Below, in pieces: positions 18,164 through 25,667 of a DNA stretch of 64,000 nucleotides. Made by a program: the position numbers and the translations under genes. The stretch is from Novosphingobium sp. SCN 66-18 (GTDB taxonomy: Bacteria > Pseudomonadota > Alphaproteobacteria > Sphingomonadales > Sphingomonadaceae). The stretch spans positions 1-64,000 of the forward strand of contig MEGD01000020.1 in NCBI GenBank assembly GCA_001725355.1. The letters are read 5' to 3'. Below the pieces are notes generated by a model. That model did not search any database and was not told where the DNA came from. It saw only the letters and a program-made list of their open reading frames with translations. Each line of letters begins with the position of its first letter. Within the stretch, counting starts at the first letter, position 1.

Positions 18164-19057
18164 TCATGGCCGGTTATCCACAGGCTTGAGGCCGACGCGG
18201 CGCACGGCGGCGTCGAACGGATCTTGCGCGATCGGGGTGAAGGTCAGCCGGTCGCGGCCGAGCGCATGTTCGAGCGCGAGGACGTAGCCGGGCAGCGGTT
18301 GACGGGCGACGATGCCGCGCAGCTCGAACGCGAAGCGCCGGAGCGGCGAGAGCACACCCGATTTCAGATGGAGGTGCGGAACGTCGAAGCTCCAGCCGCC
18401 GTGCTGGCGGCCGCCATGCTTGCGGACGATGCGGTAAAGCCAGCGCTCCAGGCCGCCGGTGAGATCGAAATAGGCGCGGTCGATCGTCAGGACGAGCGCG
18501 CGATCCAGCACGCCGGCATAGAACCAGTCCGCCAGGATCAGTTCGATGCCGAGCGCGCGACCATTGCCGTCCGCCCGCTCGCGCCATTCGTTGATCCAGG
18601 AAAAGCGATGGCGCCGGCGCTGATGCTCCTGCCGGATCGAAGTGGCGACCGTCGTGGATTGCAAACGGTCGAGCGCCGCCTTCAGGCGCTCGTAGCTCGC
18701 CTTGCCGAAGCCGCGCCGGGTGAACGCCAATATCTCGTGCGGCGTCGTCGCCATCAGGCGCGAGGTTGGCCGTCCGGCATCGCGCGCCTCGATGAGCTGG
18801 CTGGCCGCCCAGATCAGCACGTCGGCGTCCCAAATAGTCGCCATGCCGTGCTCGGGCACGGCTTCGACCGAGATCCAGGTCGCGCCCATGCGGAAGTCGA
18901 TCGGCGCCGCGCGCCTGGTCTTGGCGAGGCTGAAGAACGGCCAGGCCATCAAGTCCTGCGCGTCGCGGACGGCGAGGTCGCCGGGGACGGAACGGAACAG
19001 CTCAAGCTGCGTCCGCTCGACGCTGGACCGGTCAGACGGGGACGACGCGGCGGGCAT
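18164..19057 (-). CDS. repA: RepA-family replication initiator
   Basis: The 297-residue protein matches the replication initiator protein A family: TQLELFRSVPGDLAVRDAQDLMAWPFFSLAK near the start, DADVLIWAASQLIEA, and a winged-helix region with RRGFGKASYERLKAALDRLQSTTV, LTGGLERWLYRIVRKHGG and HLKSGVLSPLRRFAFEL. Such proteins bind iterons and open the origin. The three iterons lie directly after its stop and the DnaA box is inside its last codons. On an ICE this suggests a circular form that can replicate after excision (inference). Confidence 0.87.
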   Translation of the reverse strand: MPAASSPSDRSSVERTQLELFRSVPGDLAVRDAQDLMAWPFFSLAKTRRAAPIDFRMGATWISVEAVPEHGMATIWDADVLIWAASQLIEARDAGRPTSRLMATTPHEILAFTRRGFGKASYERLKAALDRLQSTTVATSIRQEHQRRRHRFSWINEWRERADGNGRALGIELILADWFYAGVLDRALVLTIDRAYFDLTGGLERWLYRIVRKHGGRQHGGWSFDVPHLHLKSGVLSPLRRFAFELRGIVARQPLPGYVLALEHALGRDRLTFTPIAQDPFDAAVRRVGLKPVDNRP

Positions 19058-19063
19058 GGGTGC

Positions 19064-19330
19064 TCAGCGCCGCACGCAATCGGTGGGCAGGCGCTTGGCG
19101 GGGTAAACCACGCCGGCGCCGGGATCACAGGTCGAGCGGCGGGTGCCAAGCGCCGCCCAGGCATCGAGGTCGTCGATCGCGTAGACGATGCGGCCGCCGA
19201 GTCGGCGGAACACCGGCCCGGTGCCGAAGCAGCGATGTTTCTCCAGCGTCCGCGCCGACAGGCCGAGATGGATCGCCGCATCGGGCGTCTTGAGATAGCG
19301 TGGCGTCGTGACGGCGACAGGCTCGGCCAT
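19064..19330 (-). CDS. AlpA/MerR-type helix-turn-helix protein, RdfS-like excisionase candidate
   Basis: This 88-residue protein has a MerR-like HTH: RYLKTPDAAIHLGLSARTLEKHRCFGTGPVFRRLGGRIVYAIDDLDAWA. Small proteins of this kind act as recombination directionality factors, RdfS being the example in Mesorhizobium ICEs. It lies 6 bp upstream of repA and 120 bp behind the FseA-like gene, the gene that would be expected to switch it on. The role is inferred from family and neighbours; no integrase is in view to pair it with. Confidence 0.72.
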   Translation of the reverse strand: MAEPVAVTTPRYLKTPDAAIHLGLSARTLEKHRCFGTGPVFRRLGGRIVYAIDDLDAWAALGTRRSTCDPGAGVVYPAKRLPTDCVRR

Positions 19331-19449
19331 GATGATCCTCCTGATGATGGCCGGCTCCGAAAAGCGGGGCCGGCGGACAGGAGGCGATGGTGGCGAAATG
19401 ACCCCAAGCCGAAGAAGGGACAAAGTCGAGGGGGTCGGGAATGTCCCCC

Positions 19450-20229
19450 TCAACCGCCGCGCAGCAAGCGGATATAGCCGCCGTCGCGCAGCTCCACGGC
19501 CTCGGCGATCCATCGGCTGATGCGCTTGCGCTCGCGGCTTTCGGTCCAATCGGCGGCGTTGTAGGCGCAGACGTCGCCGTCGATCAGCGCGGCGGCCAGC
19601 TCCTTGCGGGTGGCGCCGGCCTGAATGCCGTCGAGCACTTGCAACAGCGTGAGCAGATGACGCCGCCGGAAGGGCGTCGGACGCAAGGGCGGCGGCCCGG
19701 CCGCCAAGCCACCCAGGCGGCGGGACAGCCGCTCGGCGGCCGCGAGGCGGGTGATGGGATCGCTCCCGATCGGCAGCATCATGGCCAGCGGCCGGTCGAG
19801 CGAGCCCGACACCCAGAGATGCGCGTCGCCATCGGTGTCAGCGAGGATGAGATGGAGGAAGTCGCCGATTCTCGTCCGCGCGCGAACGGCGCCCAGCATT
19901 TTCATGTCGAGGCCCGGGACAGCGCCGATGTCGGGCAAGGCCGGCGCCAGGACGATGCTGGCCGGGGACAGGTCCGGCCGCGCCACCGCCAGCTTCGGAT
20001 CGAAGGCGAAAGCCGGCGCGGCGTGGAAGCTGATTCCCCAGCGCCGCACCAGACCGGCGGTCGCCTCGTCTGCGGTGATCGCGCCGCGCTTCACGCGGCC
20101 GAGCGCGCGGTGGTAGTCGGTGCGATACTGTTCATTCCGGCTGACGTAGCCGATGGCGATGTCGGAATATTGCAGCGCGTCGTCCCCGGCTTCGTCCGGG
20201 GACACGCGCCAATCCTTCTCAGGCGGCAT
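19450..20229 (-). CDS. DUF6499-DUF2285 fusion protein, FseA-like activator candidate
   Basis: The protein has two parts: an N-terminal DUF6499-like segment (DWRVSPDEAGDDALQYSDIA...RNEQYRTDYHRAL) and a C-terminal DUF2285 domain (RRRHLLTLLQVLDGIQAGATRKELAAAL ... AVELRDGGYIRLLRGG). In Mesorhizobium ICEs the same fusion, FseA, activates excision and transfer genes and is made through a programmed frameshift; here it is one continuous frame. I chose the ATG at 20229 for its GGGAGGG site; an ATG at 20247 would add 6 residues. It is followed by the excisionase-like gene. Confidence 0.7.
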   Translation of the reverse strand: MPPEKDWRVSPDEAGDDALQYSDIAIGYVSRNEQYRTDYHRALGRVKRGAITADEATAGLVRRWGISFHAAPAFAFDPKLAVARPDLSPASIVLAPALPDIGAVPGLDMKMLGAVRARTRIGDFLHLILADTDGDAHLWVSGSLDRPLAMMLPIGSDPITRLAAAERLSRRLGGLAAGPPPLRPTPFRRRHLLTLLQVLDGIQAGATRKELAAALIDGDVCAYNAADWTESRERKRISRWIAEAVELRDGGYIRLLRGG

Positions 20230-20388
20230 CGTAACCCTCCCAAGCATGGCCCTCTGGGGAGCGCGTTGGAAGATGTTCTCAGGCTCGCCGTTGGCGAGAA
20301 GCCCTGCCGAGCGGGCGAGCGCATAGCGGATTCAAGTCAGCGTTTTGACTGGCTTTTCCGAACCGCCGGCGGGCGGCCAAGGTCGATT

Positions 20389-20652
20389 CTACGACCCTGG
20401 CGGACGCAGATAATGGTGGTAGCCGGTCTCGCTCATCCACCGGGCGCGAGCGAGATGGGAGTCGTGGACGAGGCGCGCGCGTTCGGGTTCGGCGGCCGGG
20501 TCGATCCCGAAGATGATCCGCACGGCTTCGCGCCAATCGGCTTTTTCCTCGGCGGCATCGAGCAGCCGCCAATAGGTCCGATGATGGCGTTCGTCATACT
20601 CGGTGACGTGCGGCGCATCGGGCGCGCGGTCCTCGAAAGCGGCTATCGCCAT
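20389..20652 (-). CDS. Small DUF2285-like protein, QseM-like antiactivator candidate
   Basis: The 87-residue protein has RTYWRLLDAAEEKADWREAVRIIFGID followed by DSHLARARWMSETGYHHYLR, which follows the pattern of a single DUF2285 helix-turn-helix variant without the DUF6499 part. In Mesorhizobium ICEs a stand-alone DUF2285 protein, QseM, binds FseA and blocks it. Position between the XRE gene and the FseA-like gene supports the same role here, but this is inference by family and order. A GAGG site precedes the ATG. Confidence 0.6.
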   Translation of the reverse strand: MAIAAFEDRAPDAPHVTEYDERHHRTYWRLLDAAEEKADWREAVRIIFGIDPAAEPERARLVHDSHLARARWMSETGYHHYLRPPGS

Positions 20653-20792
20653 CGCCTCGCTCCGCCTTCAGCCATTGCCCCCTGCGCGTGCCGATTCACC
20701 AAACATACACCATAATGGATCGAAATAATCGCCCCGACGCGGCTATGGCCGAGTCATGTCGAGGGGATAATCTACTCAACAGCAAGGCCCGT

Positions 20793-21044
20793 TTACTTCC
20801 GGGTCTTCTCCAGAGCCTCGCGCACCACCATCAGGCCTTCGCCGCGATCCGAATCGAGAAAGACGACGCCAGCCGCCTCCAGCGCCCTGACCACCTGATG
20901 CCGCGTGTCTTCGCGCACGGGCAGGCCGCTCTCTGACTCGACGCGCTTCAGCGCGGTCAGAGCAACAAGGGCCTTGTCGGCAAGCATCTCCTGTGTCCAA
21001 CCGAGAAGCGCGCGTGCGGCCCGCACTTGGCGGGAAGTGATCAT
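20793..21044 (-). CDS. XRE-family regulator, QseC-like
   Basis: This 83-residue protein is almost only a helix-turn-helix domain (RQVRAARALLGWTQEMLADKALVALTALKRVESESG). The ATG at 21044 has a strong GGAGGTGG site. Its promoter contains a perfect palindrome (21086-21102) over a TATAAT -10 box, so it is probably autoregulated. By order it corresponds to the QseC controller of Mesorhizobium ICEs, although there qseC and qseM are divergent and here both genes point the same way. Confidence 0.75.
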   Translation of the reverse strand: MITSRQVRAARALLGWTQEMLADKALVALTALKRVESESGLPVREDTRHQVVRALEAAGVVFLDSDRGEGLMVVREALEKTRK

Positions 21045-21085
21045 GCATGACCACCTCCACAAGCAACGCGCTGTACGCCATGAAA

Positions 21086-21102
21086 ACGACTATTATAGTC
21101 GT
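21086..21102 (-). promoter_or_regulatory. Operator-promoter of the XRE gene
   Basis: The perfect inverted repeat ACGACTA-TTA-TAGTCGT contains, on the minus strand, TATAAT (21092-21097) as the likely -10 box of the XRE gene, with TTCACA about 15 bp upstream as a -35 candidate. The GACT...AGTC half sites resemble C-box operators of small controller proteins. Binding would block the promoter. Confidence 0.6.
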
Positions 21103-21208
21103 CTTGGGATAATGTGAATATACGCGCTCATGAAAACGGCCGCGCGGCCGTCGCCGATCCGGGTCGAGCCGGATCGGCGCAAATCCATAGCTGCCGGGAA
21201 GCCTAAAG

Positions 21209-21234
21209 CCGCAGGGCCGAAACCGGCCCTGCGG
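21209..21234 (-). terminator. GC-rich hairpin after the DUF932 gene
   Basis: CCGCAGGGCCG and CGGCCCTGCGG form an 11-bp stem with a 4-base loop, 11 bp downstream of the DUF932 stop on the minus strand. It is followed by CTTT only, so it is at best a weak intrinsic terminator. Confidence 0.5.
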
Positions 21235-21244
21235 CGGCGCGTGG

Positions 21245-22087
21245 TTATCCCGCCTTCAAACGCTGCATGCCTTCGGCCAGCGTCCAGAGCGCGCGATTAA
21301 GGGTGACGTTCTGGTCGATGCCGTTGATGGCGCGGGTCTGGCTGCGGCGGATGCGGCCCTCGGCATTGCGCTTGCGGCCATGCAATCCGCCACGAACGAC
21401 GTTTTCCTGAATGACGTTGAACGTGCTCCACAGGCTGGAGCCTACATCCTCGCGGCGGCGCGGCTCGATGATCTGCTCGGGACGAAGCGGGCTTTCGTCC
21501 TCGCCATAGCGGGCGACCAGGCTCACCTCGCCGAGCAACCGCCGCTCGTCATCGGAAAGCTGCGTCGCTTTCATGCCCTCGCTGGCGTCGATCAGGCGCG
21601 GGAAATCCTCGGCAACGGTATAGACGCCTTCGATGATGTCGTCCTGAATGTTGCCCTTGTGGGGGACGCGGACTTCCTCGAACCGCTCGCCCGCGATCAT
21701 GCTGTTGGTGCAGACGAAGCGCAGCATCCCGGCGAACATCTGATAGGCGCTGGTCCCGTCATGGCTGTTGACGATGATGACCTCGGCGGCCTCGGGCTTG
21801 CCGATGCCGTCATCGCGGCGCAGGCGCAGCATGTGCTTGGCGTGACCGTGGCGGCCGCCGTCGCGGGGGACGGACTGGACGGCGAAGAACGGGAACCACC
21901 CTTCCCGGCGCAACCCCTCCACGATGTCGATGGTCGGAACATAGACATAGCGCTCCGAACGGCTGTCATGCGCCTCGCGGGCGAAGATGGACGGGACGTG
22001 CCGATACAGCGCCTCGTTGTCGAGCGCCTCATAGCCGCTGATCTGGTGGGCGTTGCGGCCGAACCGGGTCGCGAGTTGATGATACAT
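21245..22087 (-). CDS. DUF932 domain protein
   Basis: The 280-residue protein starts MYHQLATRFGRNAHQISGYEALDN and has the DUF932 core: VYVPTIDIVEGLRREGWFPFFAVQSVPRD, HMLRLRRDD and EVIIVNSHDGTSAYQMFAGMLRFVCTNSMI. Proteins of this type are common in plasmid and ICE accessory regions and are often compared with phage LGT-like or anti-restriction-associated genes, but no activity is established. The frame extends far upstream, but only from this ATG does it look like the family. Confidence 0.82.
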   Translation of the reverse strand: MYHQLATRFGRNAHQISGYEALDNEALYRHVPSIFAREAHDSRSERYVYVPTIDIVEGLRREGWFPFFAVQSVPRDGGRHGHAKHMLRLRRDDGIGKPEAAEVIIVNSHDGTSAYQMFAGMLRFVCTNSMIAGERFEEVRVPHKGNIQDDIIEGVYTVAEDFPRLIDASEGMKATQLSDDERRLLGEVSLVARYGEDESPLRPEQIIEPRRREDVGSSLWSTFNVIQENVVRGGLHGRKRNAEGRIRRSQTRAINGIDQNVTLNRALWTLAEGMQRLKAG

Positions 22088-22298
22088 GGTCGGTTCCTTC
22101 CTTGGGCTTGGGTTTCCGCGCAGCGGAGCGCCGCGCTGAAACCCTGCCCGTCGGCGAGACCGGGGGTGCAAACGGAGGGGCGGCTTCGCGGGGAACCGGC
22201 TGCACGGAACGCGAAGCGTGGAGGAAGCTGGGCGGAAGCTGATCCGAAGTGCGCCAGGGGCAGCGCCCCAAGCACCGCGCCGCGCCAGCGGCGCCGAT

Positions 22299-22595
22299 CT
22301 AGAGCATTCGGTCCCGGCTAGCGGGAACGACCGTAGCTGTTCGCTTTCGGAAATAGACCCGCTCCGTTTTGGGCTCGGCGAGGGCCTCGAACCCGGCATC
22401 CAGCCAGGCCCGGCGTTGCGGCGCGCTGCAATCCGCATCTCCCTTAGCGCACCACCATTCAGGCTCGGCCGCGCCACGCGGCAGCAGGCCGCCGATGATG
22501 CTCTCGATCTGCGCGAAGCCGAGTTCGACGTCCTCGGCGTCGTTACGGACTTTCCACCGTCTCAGGAAAGCGCCCAGCGCATCGTATTTGCCCAT
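22299..22595 (-). CDS. Small DUF7662-like protein
   Basis: The 98-residue protein (MGKYDALGAFLRRWKVRNDAEDVELGFAQIESIIGG-like start, then a WW pair and WLDAGFEA...ERVYFRKR end) resembles the DUF7662 pattern: MGKYDPL at the start, an acidic -LTF.EIE.I- helix, a tryptophan-rich middle and a V.F.R. end. Function unknown. It lies 17 bp behind the next gene upstream on the same strand and may be co-transcribed with it. Confidence 0.6.
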   Translation of the reverse strand: MGKYDALGAFLRRWKVRNDAEDVELGFAQIESIIGGLLPRGAAEPEWWCAKGDADCSAPQRRAWLDAGFEALAEPKTERVYFRKRTATVVPASRDRML

Positions 22596-22612
22596 CCCGA
22601 CGTTCCCGCCTT

Positions 22613-23053
22613 TCAGCTCGGGATCGTCAAGCGGATGCGCGTCGGATCGAGTTGGTGGTTGGGATAGCCGGTGGGACGGCCCATCGTCAGCGCCATCATG
22701 ATCCGGGTCGAGCAGATGGCACAGTCGAGTGCGGATGCCACGCCGTCGGCGCAGTCGATGCAGGCGCGGCGGGGCTTTGAGCCGTCGAGCAGACCGATCA
22801 GCAGATGTTCGTCGTCGGACAGCATCACTCCGCCCACAGCGATCGGTCGGCCAAGCGCGGCTTCGCATAGCGCCATCAGGCTGGCGAACACCGGCGCGAG
22901 CATCCCGCAGTCGTGGGGCGACAGCGTCATGTAAAGGCGTTGCTGAACGGGAGCGCGCGCATCGCGCGCCGCGCGCCAGCAGCGGGCGGCGGCCGTCACC
23001 AGCTCGTCGGGAGCGGGAATCGCCTCGCCGCGTGCGACGGTCGCGTGCATCAT
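22613..23053 (-). CDS. Hypothetical protein, cysteine-containing
   Basis: The 146-residue product is not recognised. It is mostly helical with a hydrophobic centre (CGMLAPVFASLMALCEAALGRPIAVGG) and a cysteine-rich stretch, CIDC...CAIC, near residues 98-117, which could bind a metal. The last residues (NHQLDPTRIRLTIPS) are hydrophilic. Same strand and close spacing link it with the DUF7662-like gene. Confidence 0.55.
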   Translation of the reverse strand: MMHATVARGEAIPAPDELVTAAARCWRAARDARAPVQQRLYMTLSPHDCGMLAPVFASLMALCEAALGRPIAVGGVMLSDDEHLLIGLLDGSKPRRACIDCADGVASALDCAICSTRIMMALTMGRPTGYPNHQLDPTRIRLTIPS

Positions 23054-23203
23054 GAGACCCGCCTCAACGCCAGCCGGCCGGCGCCGACGAGCAGCGTCGT
23101 CACGGCCGGCAGGCTGGTCGTCATTGATCGGTCCTGCCGGGCGGTCATGGCGTCGCTCTCCTCGGTTCGGCTCCCCTTGCCTCGACCGTTCGGATAGCCT
23201 AGT

Positions 23204-23218
23204 TGCGAATAATTCTCA
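23204..23218 (+). promoter_or_regulatory. Fur-box-like palindrome before the methyltransferase
   Basis: TGCGAAT-A-ATTCTCA is a 7-1-7 inverted repeat with one mismatch, ending 13 bp before the ATG at 23232. It resembles Fur-type iron boxes and the palindromes at 58611-58672. Iron control of the downstream gene is inference. Confidence 0.45.
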
Positions 23219-23231
23219 ATTAGGAATCGCG

Positions 23232-24095
23232 ATGTCAGCGCAGAACACCTATCAGGTCGCCGACTGGAACGGCCCCAGCGGGGAGCGCTGGGTCGCCAAC
23301 CAGGCGCGGCTCGACGCCATGCTGGCGGTGTTCGGCGACGCTGCAATCGAGACCGCCGCGCCAAGGGCGGGCGAGCGCGTGCTGGACGTCGGCTGCGGCG
23401 CGGGCGCGTCGAGCCTGGCTTTGGCGGCTCGCGTCGGCGCGAAAGGCGAAGTGCTGGGCGTGGACATATCCGAGCCGCTGATCGAACGGGCCTGCGCGCT
23501 GATGCCGAAGGAGGCGCCGGTCGTGTTTCAGGTGGCCGACGCCGGCAGCGCGCCGCTGCACGAAAGCGCGTTCGACATTCTATTCTCGCGCTTCGGGGTG
23601 ATGTTCTTCGATGATCCGGTACCGGCCTTCGCCCATATGCGCCGCGCGCTCAGGCCCGGCGGCCGGCTTGCCTTCGTCTGCTGGCGCGGTGCGGCCGAGA
23701 ACGATTGGGTGCGCCTGCCGATGAGCGCCATCCGTGACATCATCCCGCCGCCTGCGCCGCCCGACCCCGAAGCGCCTGGTCCGTTCTCGTTCGGGGACCG
23801 GGATCGCGTCGCACGCATCCTGACGGCGGCCGGGTATAGCGACATCACTATCGCGCCCTTTGACGACTCGATCCCGTTCGGCCAGGGCGCGACGCGGGAC
23901 GCGGCGATCGACGACGCGGTGGAGATGGCGTTCGAGGTCGGCCCGCTGTCGCGCGCTCTCGCCGATCAGCCGGACGACATCCGCGCCCGCGCCTCGGCGG
24001 CGGTTCGCGCCGCCTTCGCCGGACGTCCCGGCGAGCGGTCGGTGATGATCGATGGCGCGGCCTGGATCGTCGCGGCGCACAATCCGCTAAGTTGA
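23232..24095 (+). CDS. Class I SAM-dependent methyltransferase
   Basis: The 287-residue protein has the SAM-binding motif I VLDVGCGAGASSLALA (about residues 57-72), an acidic loop VLGVDIS, and the post-I and motif IV segments FDILFSRFGVMFFDDP typical of ubiquinone/small-molecule type methyltransferases (UbiE/COQ5-like). The substrate is not predictable. The start ATG has an AGGA site, and a Fur-like palindrome lies just upstream, so iron or stress control is possible. It is oriented opposite to the surrounding accessory genes. Confidence 0.85.
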   Translation: MSAQNTYQVADWNGPSGERWVANQARLDAMLAVFGDAAIETAAPRAGERVLDVGCGAGASSLALAARVGAKGEVLGVDISEPLIERACALMPKEAPVVFQVADAGSAPLHESAFDILFSRFGVMFFDDPVPAFAHMRRALRPGGRLAFVCWRGAAENDWVRLPMSAIRDIIPPPAPPDPEAPGPFSFGDRDRVARILTAAGYSDITIAPFDDSIPFGQGATRDAAIDDAVEMAFEVGPLSRALADQPDDIRARASAAVRAAFAGRPGERSVMIDGAAWIVAAHNPLS

Positions 24096-24150
24096 CGGCG
24101 TTCAATAGGGGAAGACGCCCCGCTCTGTGGAGCGGGGCGTCGTCGGCCGC

Positions 24151-24450
24151 TCAGCGCGACCAGATGAGGGCGTATTCGCCGGCGGTCTCGGTCTCGACCA
24201 GGGTGGCGTAGATCGGAGCCGGGAAGCTCGGATCGTCCAGCTTGACCGAGATGTAGTCGCGGCCCTCGCGGCTGGTCTTCTTCCAGGCGGCGCCGATGTC
24301 CATGTCGCCGGCGCTGATGCGGAAGTCGGGGGACTTCTCGCCTTCCTTCTCGACCGGGCGAAGGGTCGCCTTGGTGCTGAGGGTGAGCGTCTTGATGACG
24401 CCGTTGAACTCGCCCTTGCTGTTGGCGGTGAAGGTGCCGATCGTAGCCAT
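24151..24450 (-). CDS. DUF736 family protein (accessory copy)
   Basis: The 99-residue protein ([24 protein letters not shown]) is a full DUF736 member with [17 protein letters not shown] and [21 protein letters not shown]. It differs clearly from the transfer-region copy at 16478-16813, so it is a divergent paralogue rather than a recent duplication. It stands alone in the accessory region; its role is unknown. A well-placed GGAG site is seen before the ATG. Confidence 0.82.
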   Translation of the reverse strand: MATIGTFTANSKGEFNGVIKTLTLSTKATLRPVEKEGEKSPDFRISAGDMDIGAAWKKTSREGRDYISVKLDDPSFPAPIYATLVETETAGEYALIWSR

Positions 24451-24724
24451 GTCGTAATCTCCTGCTTGCTCGGGCCACGCCCATCGCGGCCTCGATGGCT
24501 CGGCGTTGGTCGGGGCGCGATCGACCCCGCACCGCTTGCGGCTGGAACGCAGTGGAGGTTGGGCGGCGGGCGGCTTTTTTGCTTCGCGATGCAAAGCCGA
24601 GCGTGCTCGGCGAATCCGCAGCACCGGGCGCTTCGGTGGAAGGAGTATCCAGCCTCAGTCGCTCACGCGAGGACGGACGTGCGGGACAACAGGCGGGGCC
24701 GACGCCCGCTACCGGAGCGGCGGA

Positions 24725-25390
24725 TCAGGCGCCGCCGCCAGGGGAAGGCTTCTGCGTGTCGCGCATGATCCGCGCCCAGGGGTTCAGGTCCGGCTCGGCG
24801 ATCTTCGTCAGGGTGTTCGTATCGCGGTGCAGGAACGGCGTGTCACGCCCACGCACCAGCAGGCTGGTCTCGGACACATAGCTCCATGAGCCGTCGGCGT
24901 GGAAATCGACTTCGATCTGATAGGAGTCCGTGCGGAAGGCCAGCTCAAGGAAGGTCGTCGAGCAGATCCCGTATTCGGTCTGGCCGCGCTCGGCCTTCAG
25001 GATCAGCTTGGTGGCGTCCGGCTCCGCCTGTCCCGCGGCGATGGCGATCTGGCCGCGCGGGATCGCCACGGTCTGGAGGATGAGGCCGGTCGCCGGCTCC
25101 CACAGCCAGTAGCCGACCTGGTCGTGGAAGGCGATCTGCTCTTCCGTGGTGTTGATGTGGACGTGGTAGCGCAGGCCGTAGAAGAGCTGTGGACCGTTGG
25201 TCTGCGCGTCGATCGGCTGAATCTCGATGCGCTCATAATAGTCCCGCTGTTCGGGTCCATCGGCCTTGGGGTTGAGATCGACGCCACGATGACCTTCCCA
25301 TATCCCGGCCAAACGGCGGAGCGGTCCGAGATTGGCAAGGGTGTCGGAAGCTGCATCGGGTTCGGTGAAGATGTCGTCCGGTATATCCAT
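24725..25390 (-). CDS. Haem-binding beta-barrel (nitrobindin/FABP-like) protein
   Basis: The 221-residue protein opens with LGPLRRLAGIWEGHRGVDLNPK, the GxWxGxxG-type start of the nitrobindin/THAP4-like barrel family, followed by alternating strands (YYERIEIQPID, LFYGLRYHVHI, YWLWEPATGLILQTVAIPRGQ). A candidate axial His is not obvious from sequence alone. Family members bind haem or lipophilic ligands and are thought to handle NO or peroxynitrite. It is a lone accessory gene with no clear operon partner. Confidence 0.7.
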   Translation of the reverse strand: MDIPDDIFTEPDAASDTLANLGPLRRLAGIWEGHRGVDLNPKADGPEQRDYYERIEIQPIDAQTNGPQLFYGLRYHVHINTTEEQIAFHDQVGYWLWEPATGLILQTVAIPRGQIAIAAGQAEPDATKLILKAERGQTEYGICSTTFLELAFRTDSYQIEVDFHADGSWSYVSETSLLVRGRDTPFLHRDTNTLTKIAEPDLNPWARIMRDTQKPSPGGGA

Positions 25391-25667
25391 ATGGTTCCTT
25401 CCTCTCGTCGGACTAGCAGCCTCCGTTCAGGGCGCTTCCGCGCCCGTCTCGATTCGTCTGTCGGAAATCGACCATAGCCAGCGCAACCGGGAATGTCGTG
25501 AACGGGCTCTGGTCGCCGGCCGTTCGACGCGGGCGCGCGCTCGCGAGTGACAATAGCGCCCCCGCATCGACGGGTGTCGCGCCTATTGAGGAGTATGATC
25601 GACGAGTATCACGCTGACCCTGCTCGATCTTGCCGGCATCGTCGCGCTTCTGCTGTGGGGCGTCCAC

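Larger units (their letters stand above)
17987..18182. other. Probable replication origin (oriV) of the element
   Basis: The gap between DUF2840 and repA holds three iterons (18098-18159), a perfect DnaA box TTATCCACA at 18174-18182 inside the 3' end of repA, a weaker DnaA-like TGTCCACA at 17987-17994, and an AT-richer patch around 18012-18050 with a hairpin. Iterons plus DnaA box next to a replication initiator gene is the standard layout of a theta-type plasmid origin. Confidence 0.65.

Noticed and set aside
23053-23160. A short minus-strand frame between the methyltransferase promoter and the hypothetical gene (start MTARQDRSM).
   Set aside because: Only about 32 codons, no clear ribosome site, and no similarity; could be a leader but not supportable.
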